Shown piece by piece: positions 19,212 to 23,538 of a stretch of DNA of 23,538 nt. The notes beneath the pieces are model-generated. The model searched no databases. It was not told where the DNA came from and saw nothing but the letters and a program-made list of their open reading frames with translations. The position numbers were made by a program, and so were the translations under genes. The DNA is from Amphimedon queenslandica (lineage: Eukaryota; Porifera; Demospongiae; Haplosclerida; Niphatidae), in contig NW_003546265.1 in NCBI RefSeq assembly GCF_000090795.2, positions 80,129 to 103,666 of the forward strand. Reading direction: 5' to 3'. The stretch's first letter is position 1. Each line of letters begins with the position of its first letter.

Positions 19212-22200
19212 ATGGTTATCATACTTGCTGTCTTTCTTTGTACTTTCTTCTCTTTCTCTTTACAAGAAGGCCCTCTCAATGTTCACTTGGTCTGCCACAC
19301 ACATGATGACGTTGGCTGGCTCAAAACTATTGATGATTACTATTATGGACGTTAGTATATAGACATTCATTGTATGTTCAGTGTTAGACTATGCATCTAT
19401 GACTGCAGGTAAAATGGAAATTCATCGAGCAGGAGCAGTAGAATCTATCCTGGACACTGTTGTTAGTGAATTAGCACAAGATCAGAAGAGAAAATTTAGT
19501 TATGCTGAAATAGCATTCTTTGCAAAGTGGTGGGATGCTCAGAATGACACTGTAAAACAAATGGTATAATATTATGTCGAATGAATTGTTTCATGAAACA
19601 GCACTCTTCTCTTTTCCTCTAGGTTCATGAATTAGTACAGAGCGGTCAGTTAGAGTTCATTAATGGTGGATGGTGCAGCAACGATGAAGCAACAGTCCAT
19701 TACAATGCAATTATTGATCAGATGTCCATTGGACTGAGATTCATATCAAGTAATTTTGGTGTGCAGCCATTAGTTGGCTGGCAAATTGATCCTTTTGGAC
19801 ACTCCTCCTTTCAAGCCACAGCATACTCATTAGTAAGATGCACTACAAACTTCAGTGCCAAATCCTGCCATAATTTGAGAGTGTCATGAGTGTCAACAGT
19901 AGAGTAATAGTCACTGTATGCCAAAATAGTATTTAAAAATATCAACTTTTTCTTTCTTTCATAGATGGGTTTCAGCAGTGGATTTATATCTCGGATTGAT
20001 TTCGTTGAAAAGTATGTACGTTACTATACTTCTGAGCTCGAAATGATGTGGCAGAACAGTCACTCACTTGGCCACTCAATGGATTTATTTACTTCAATAC
20101 TGTACCCTCACTACATCCCACCTCCTGACTTCTGCTTTGACGAGCTCTGTACTGACTCACCTATAAAAGTAATGAATGAAGCAGACATAGATCTAATACA
20201 AATGATAGAAGCATTATTTGTAATTTTGCTATTTACATGGCATAATGACATCAGTGTGTATTGGAAAATGTAATAAAAATTGGGGGTGATTTTGGAGCCA
20301 TTTTTTGGAAAAACCATGGGCTATAGCCTTGGGTACTTTGGAGGTTTAAAAAAATGGTCATAACTCAAAAAATTGAAGTTGGAATTGGCTCAAACTTTCT
20401 ACATAGCATAAGGACATCAATATGTATCAAAAAATGTAATAAAAATTGGGAATGATTTCGGAGCCATTTTTCAGAAAAAACCATGGGCTATAGCCTTGAG
20501 TACTTTCCAGAAATTTGGAGTTTTTAAAAAATGGTCATAACTTAAAAAATTGCAGCCGGAATTGGCTCAAACTTTCTACATAGCATAAGGACATCAATAT
20601 GTATCAAAAAATGTAATAAAAATTGGGGGTGATTTCGGAGCCATTTTTCAGAAAAAACCATGGGCTATAGCCTTGGGTACTTTTCAGAAATTTAGAGTTT
20701 TTAAAAATCGTCAAAATTCAAAAAATTAATTTAGGTCAAACTCTTTACATAGCATAAGGGCATCATTATGTATCAGAAAATGTAATAAAAATTATATTAT
20801 AGGACATAGAAGGAGCTCATAATAATAAGGTCAATGAATTTATCAGTTATTCACTTAATAAGGTATAATAAAGTTGATGATACATTGCTATAATCATAAT
20901 TTACAATTAGGGCAGACACTTCAAGACTAATAATATATTATTAACAATGGGGAATGATTTTAATTATGGAGATGCTGGTAAATGGTATAGGAATCTGGAT
21001 AAACTCATTAAATACGCTAACGAGGTTCTCTCCTTACATTATTGATCCCCTAATCTGCTTGCATTGTAGAATGGATCAGTTAATGTAATGTATTCAACCC
21101 CATCACTGTACATGAAGTATGTCAACCAGGACAACAAGGTAAAATGGGAAGTCAAAAAAGGAGATTTCTTTCCATATGCAACTGCTCCACATCATTACTG
21201 GTCTGGTAAGTAACTATGAAGCATAAATTATATCTACACATGCATATTGTGTAGCTTGAAAATTTTGTAAAGAAAAGTTTGCAAGTCTTTCTTTCTTTTG
21301 TATAGGATACTTAAGCAGTAGACCTGGTTTAAAAGGTTATGCAAGAAAATGTAATGCTCACTTGCAAGCATGTAAGCAATTGGAAGCAATTCATAATGGA
21401 ATGGGAGACAATGGACCATCTTCAGTAAAACTACGTAAGTTTTTAATTGTCTACGGATATTTTTAGATCTTACTCAGAACATGCTGTGGGTGAAGTTCAA
21501 CATCATGATGCTATTACGTATGTTTTGTATTTATAAAATCATCCACTACATTTTTATTACTATTAGTGGTACAGAGAAGCAGCATGTTGCTAATGATTAT
21601 GCCAAGAGGCTTCACATTGGAGAAGTTGAGTGTCGTTCTGTAATGGCGACTGTCCTCAATGATCTTGCAGCTAAAGGAGCTAATGCACCTAAAATGAACT
21701 TGAGTTTCTGTGAATATCTTAACATCAGTGTGTGTCCAGTAACTGAGGGTGGAGATGTAAGTATAATATTATACAACTGACTAGTCTCTCATTAATGTAC
21801 AGTTCAATATGGTGGTATATAACTCATTGGCTCGCCCATATACTGGTATGGTACGTATTCCTGTAATAAAGGAGGATGTATCAGTGACAGATCCTAACAA
21901 TAACAAGATACCTGTACAGGTATTATGCAAAGGCAATAATAGTGAATATATGTATGCCTAAAATTGACTGTATCTAGGTTATGCCTATAAGTCCTATGAC
22001 TAAAAGGACTCCAGCATTTGTAAGGTATAATGCACAAGCTCAGTTTCATGCTGCAATTGAAGTGACTGTACCTCCTCTTGGATATGCAATGTACACTGCT
22101 AGTACAACTGGTAGCAAGCAGCATTCCAGTAAGAATATTAGGCTATTGGACATTAATTTGTTTAAAATTATGATAATTCATAGAATTTGTGACTAAATCT

Positions 22201-23514
22201 GATCCTTTGCATGTGAAAACAAAGTCTGAAGATGTTGTAATTAGAAATAAGGTGCTAAGTACATGTCTTTGTATAATAAAACTATAAAAATATAATGATT
22301 AATATTTACTGTTGCAGTTTTATCAAGTGAAGTTTGATGGAAAGTCTGGACACATTAAAACTATCACTAACATTGAATCCAGCATTAGCAGTGATGTGAA
22401 TCAACAGCTCTACTGGTACTGTGGGAGTACTGGTGATAAAGAAGACAATCAAGTTAAATAATTCTTTTAAAATCATTGATCATTTAAAATTTTTTAGAAT
22501 TCAGGTGCATATGTATTCCGTCCTAATAGCTCAATCGTATTTCCATTTGGAAAGGATAATAATAATAATGCCAATATATCAGTTATTAAGGTATTTAATG
22601 ATATTTTAATGAAATATTTACTGTCCGTGTTACAGGGTGACTTATTATCTGAAGTAAGGCAAGTCTATAATCCTTGGGTTTCTCAAGTATGTGAATGAGA
22701 TATACTGCATTGTTTCATTATAATCTCTACAGGTTGTGAGACTGTACAAAAACAAGCCATCAATTGAGCTTGAGTACACAATTGGACCTATTGATATAAA
22801 GTAAAAAAAGGTTTTGCTATTTTTGGGGCTATTTTTGATTTAATTTTTTAAGGGACAATTTAGGAAAAGAGGTTATATCTCGTTTCTCAACTAACTTTAA
22901 AACGAAATCTACTTTCTACACAGACTCCAATGGGAGAGAAACAATAAAAAGAATGTAAGGAATCAATAGGTATTACGAAACTGGTTTTCATTCCATGGTT
23001 AGGAGAGACTATTTACCACTTTATCCATTTTATAAAAGAACAGAGCCAGTAGCAGGGAACTACTATCCCATTACAAGCAGAGCATTCATAAGAGTTAGTA
23101 CTATAATGATAACTATATCTGATGAGTATTTCATTGCTTGCAATAGGATGAAGACAGCAATCTTCAGTTGACAGTACTTACTGATAGAGCTCAGGGTGGC
23201 TCTAGTCTTACTGATGGGACATTGGAGCTAATGGTGCAGACTAATACCTCATGATATAGCTACATTCCATGCTGCTTGTATTGTAGATTCACAGGAGACT
23301 ACTGCATGATGATTCACGTGGTGTTTTTGAGCCTCTAAATGAGACGGGAGAAAGTGGAGATGGTTTGGTCATTCGTGGGAAGCATCTACTGATACTTGAT
23401 ACGATTGATGAATCAGCATATACTCAGAGAATGATGGCTGAAGAATTAATGATGACACCAGAGCTAGCATTTGCTCCAACTGATGGACTCCAACTAGGAG
23501 ACTATAATCTTAAA
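19212..23514 (+). CDS. lysosomal alpha-mannosidase (GH38), copy 2, partial
   Basis: Exons: 19212-19350, 19409-19563, 19623-19832, 19965-20168, 20803-20862, 20911-21024, 21070-21205, 21306-21434, 21478-21517, 21567-21756, 21803-21919, 21978-22128, 22184-22251, 22318-22452, 22498-22590, 22636-22686, 22733-22800, 22853-22954, 23003-23093, 23147-23233, 23287-23514. That is 856 codons; the last exons lie off the window. Every intron position and phase matches copy 1. Signal-like start [42 protein letters not shown] and QHHDAITGT keep the zinc ligands and nucleophile, so it is probably active. Exon 5 is short (20 versus 25 codons) and follows a 634-bp intron filled with repeats. Exons 12-15 and 18-19 are the most diverged; exons 8, 10, 11 and 21 are nearly identical to copy 1. 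Role as for copy 1; specificity could differ. Confidence 0.93.
20220..20800 (-). repeat. dispersed tandem repeat, array C (period 166-177 bp, about 3.3 copies, intronic)
   Basis: Units with TATGTATC-type anchors at 20255, 20421, 20598 and 20767 contain GGCTCAAACTTTCTACATAG, AATGTAATAAAAATTGGG, GGAGCCATTTTT and CATGGGCTATAGCC. On the minus strand the unit carries AGTTTGAGCCAATTCC, also present in array A, and an anchor like GATACATA of array B. It fills intron 4 of mannosidase copy 2 and, in the orientation used for A and B, is antisense to the host gene. Confidence 0.85.
21567..21900 (+). repeat. mannosidase 2 segment near-identical to copy 1 (conversion tract)
   Basis: Counterpart of 17005-17358. 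I count 3 differences in the 190-bp exon 10, none in the 46-bp intron, and one in about the first 100 bp of exon 11; similarity falls off sharply at the end of exon 11. Confidence 0.85.
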
Positions 23515-23538
23515 GTACTCAGTCACTTTTCTTCTCTC

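Noticed and set aside
22955..22969. A 15-nt intron (GTAAGG...ATAG) in mannosidase 2
   Set aside because: Too short to splice. A later acceptor at 23001-23002 gives a 48-nt intron and restores alignment with copy 1 ([11 protein letters not shown]).
1..23538. tRNA, rRNA or other structured RNA genes
   Set aside because: No clover-leaf arms with A/B boxes or rRNA-like conserved blocks were recognised by eye; a covariance-model scan could not be run.

Overview
The window is animal nuclear DNA. It is AT-rich, with many introns of about 45-55 bp (GT...AG), simple-sequence repeats, and genes of metazoan type: an astacin protease with an SRCR domain, an adhesion GPCR with a GPS motif, a membrane-linked death-domain protein, and lysosomal alpha-mannosidases. 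Compact genes with ~50-bp introns and this gene repertoire suggest a demosponge such as Amphimedon. That assignment is an inference and no species-specific marker was used. All gene models below were built by hand from splice signals, and every multi-exon model closes in frame.

Layout. (1) 25-2040, minus: secreted astacin-family metalloprotease with an acidic repeat region in its proregion, an Arg/Trp/Gly repeat inserted in the catalytic domain, and a C-terminal SRCR domain. A TATA box and three tandem 14-bp E-box units lie just upstream. (2) 2041-3006: intergenic, holding two copies of a dispersed tandem repeat. (3) 3007-6604, minus: adhesion GPCR, 19 exons, 754 aa. (4) 6738-8738, minus: 315-aa protein with one transmembrane helix and a C-terminal death domain; its ~0.9-kb first intron is full of the same repeat. 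(5) 8964-14277, minus: 735-aa coiled-coil protein with a disordered tail, 10 coding exons; a MITE sits in one intron and microsatellites in several. (6) 14778-19100, minus: complete lysosomal (GH38) alpha-mannosidase, 24 exons, 986 aa. (7) 19212 to the window end, plus: a second GH38 alpha-mannosidase, head-to-head with the first across a 111-bp shared promoter. It has the same exon structure and is cut by the window edge after exon 21.

There is no single pathway linking all the genes. The two mannosidases are an inverted duplicate pair with patchy near-identity that looks like recent gene conversion. The GPCR, the death-domain protein and the SRCR-astacin are of types often involved in cell-surface sensing, innate recognition and extracellular processing, but nothing in the sequence proves joint function. 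The most unusual signals are the charge-complementary repeats of the astacin, the topology puzzle of the death-domain protein, the repeat family in three places (antisense to both host genes when intronic), and the inverted mannosidase pair.
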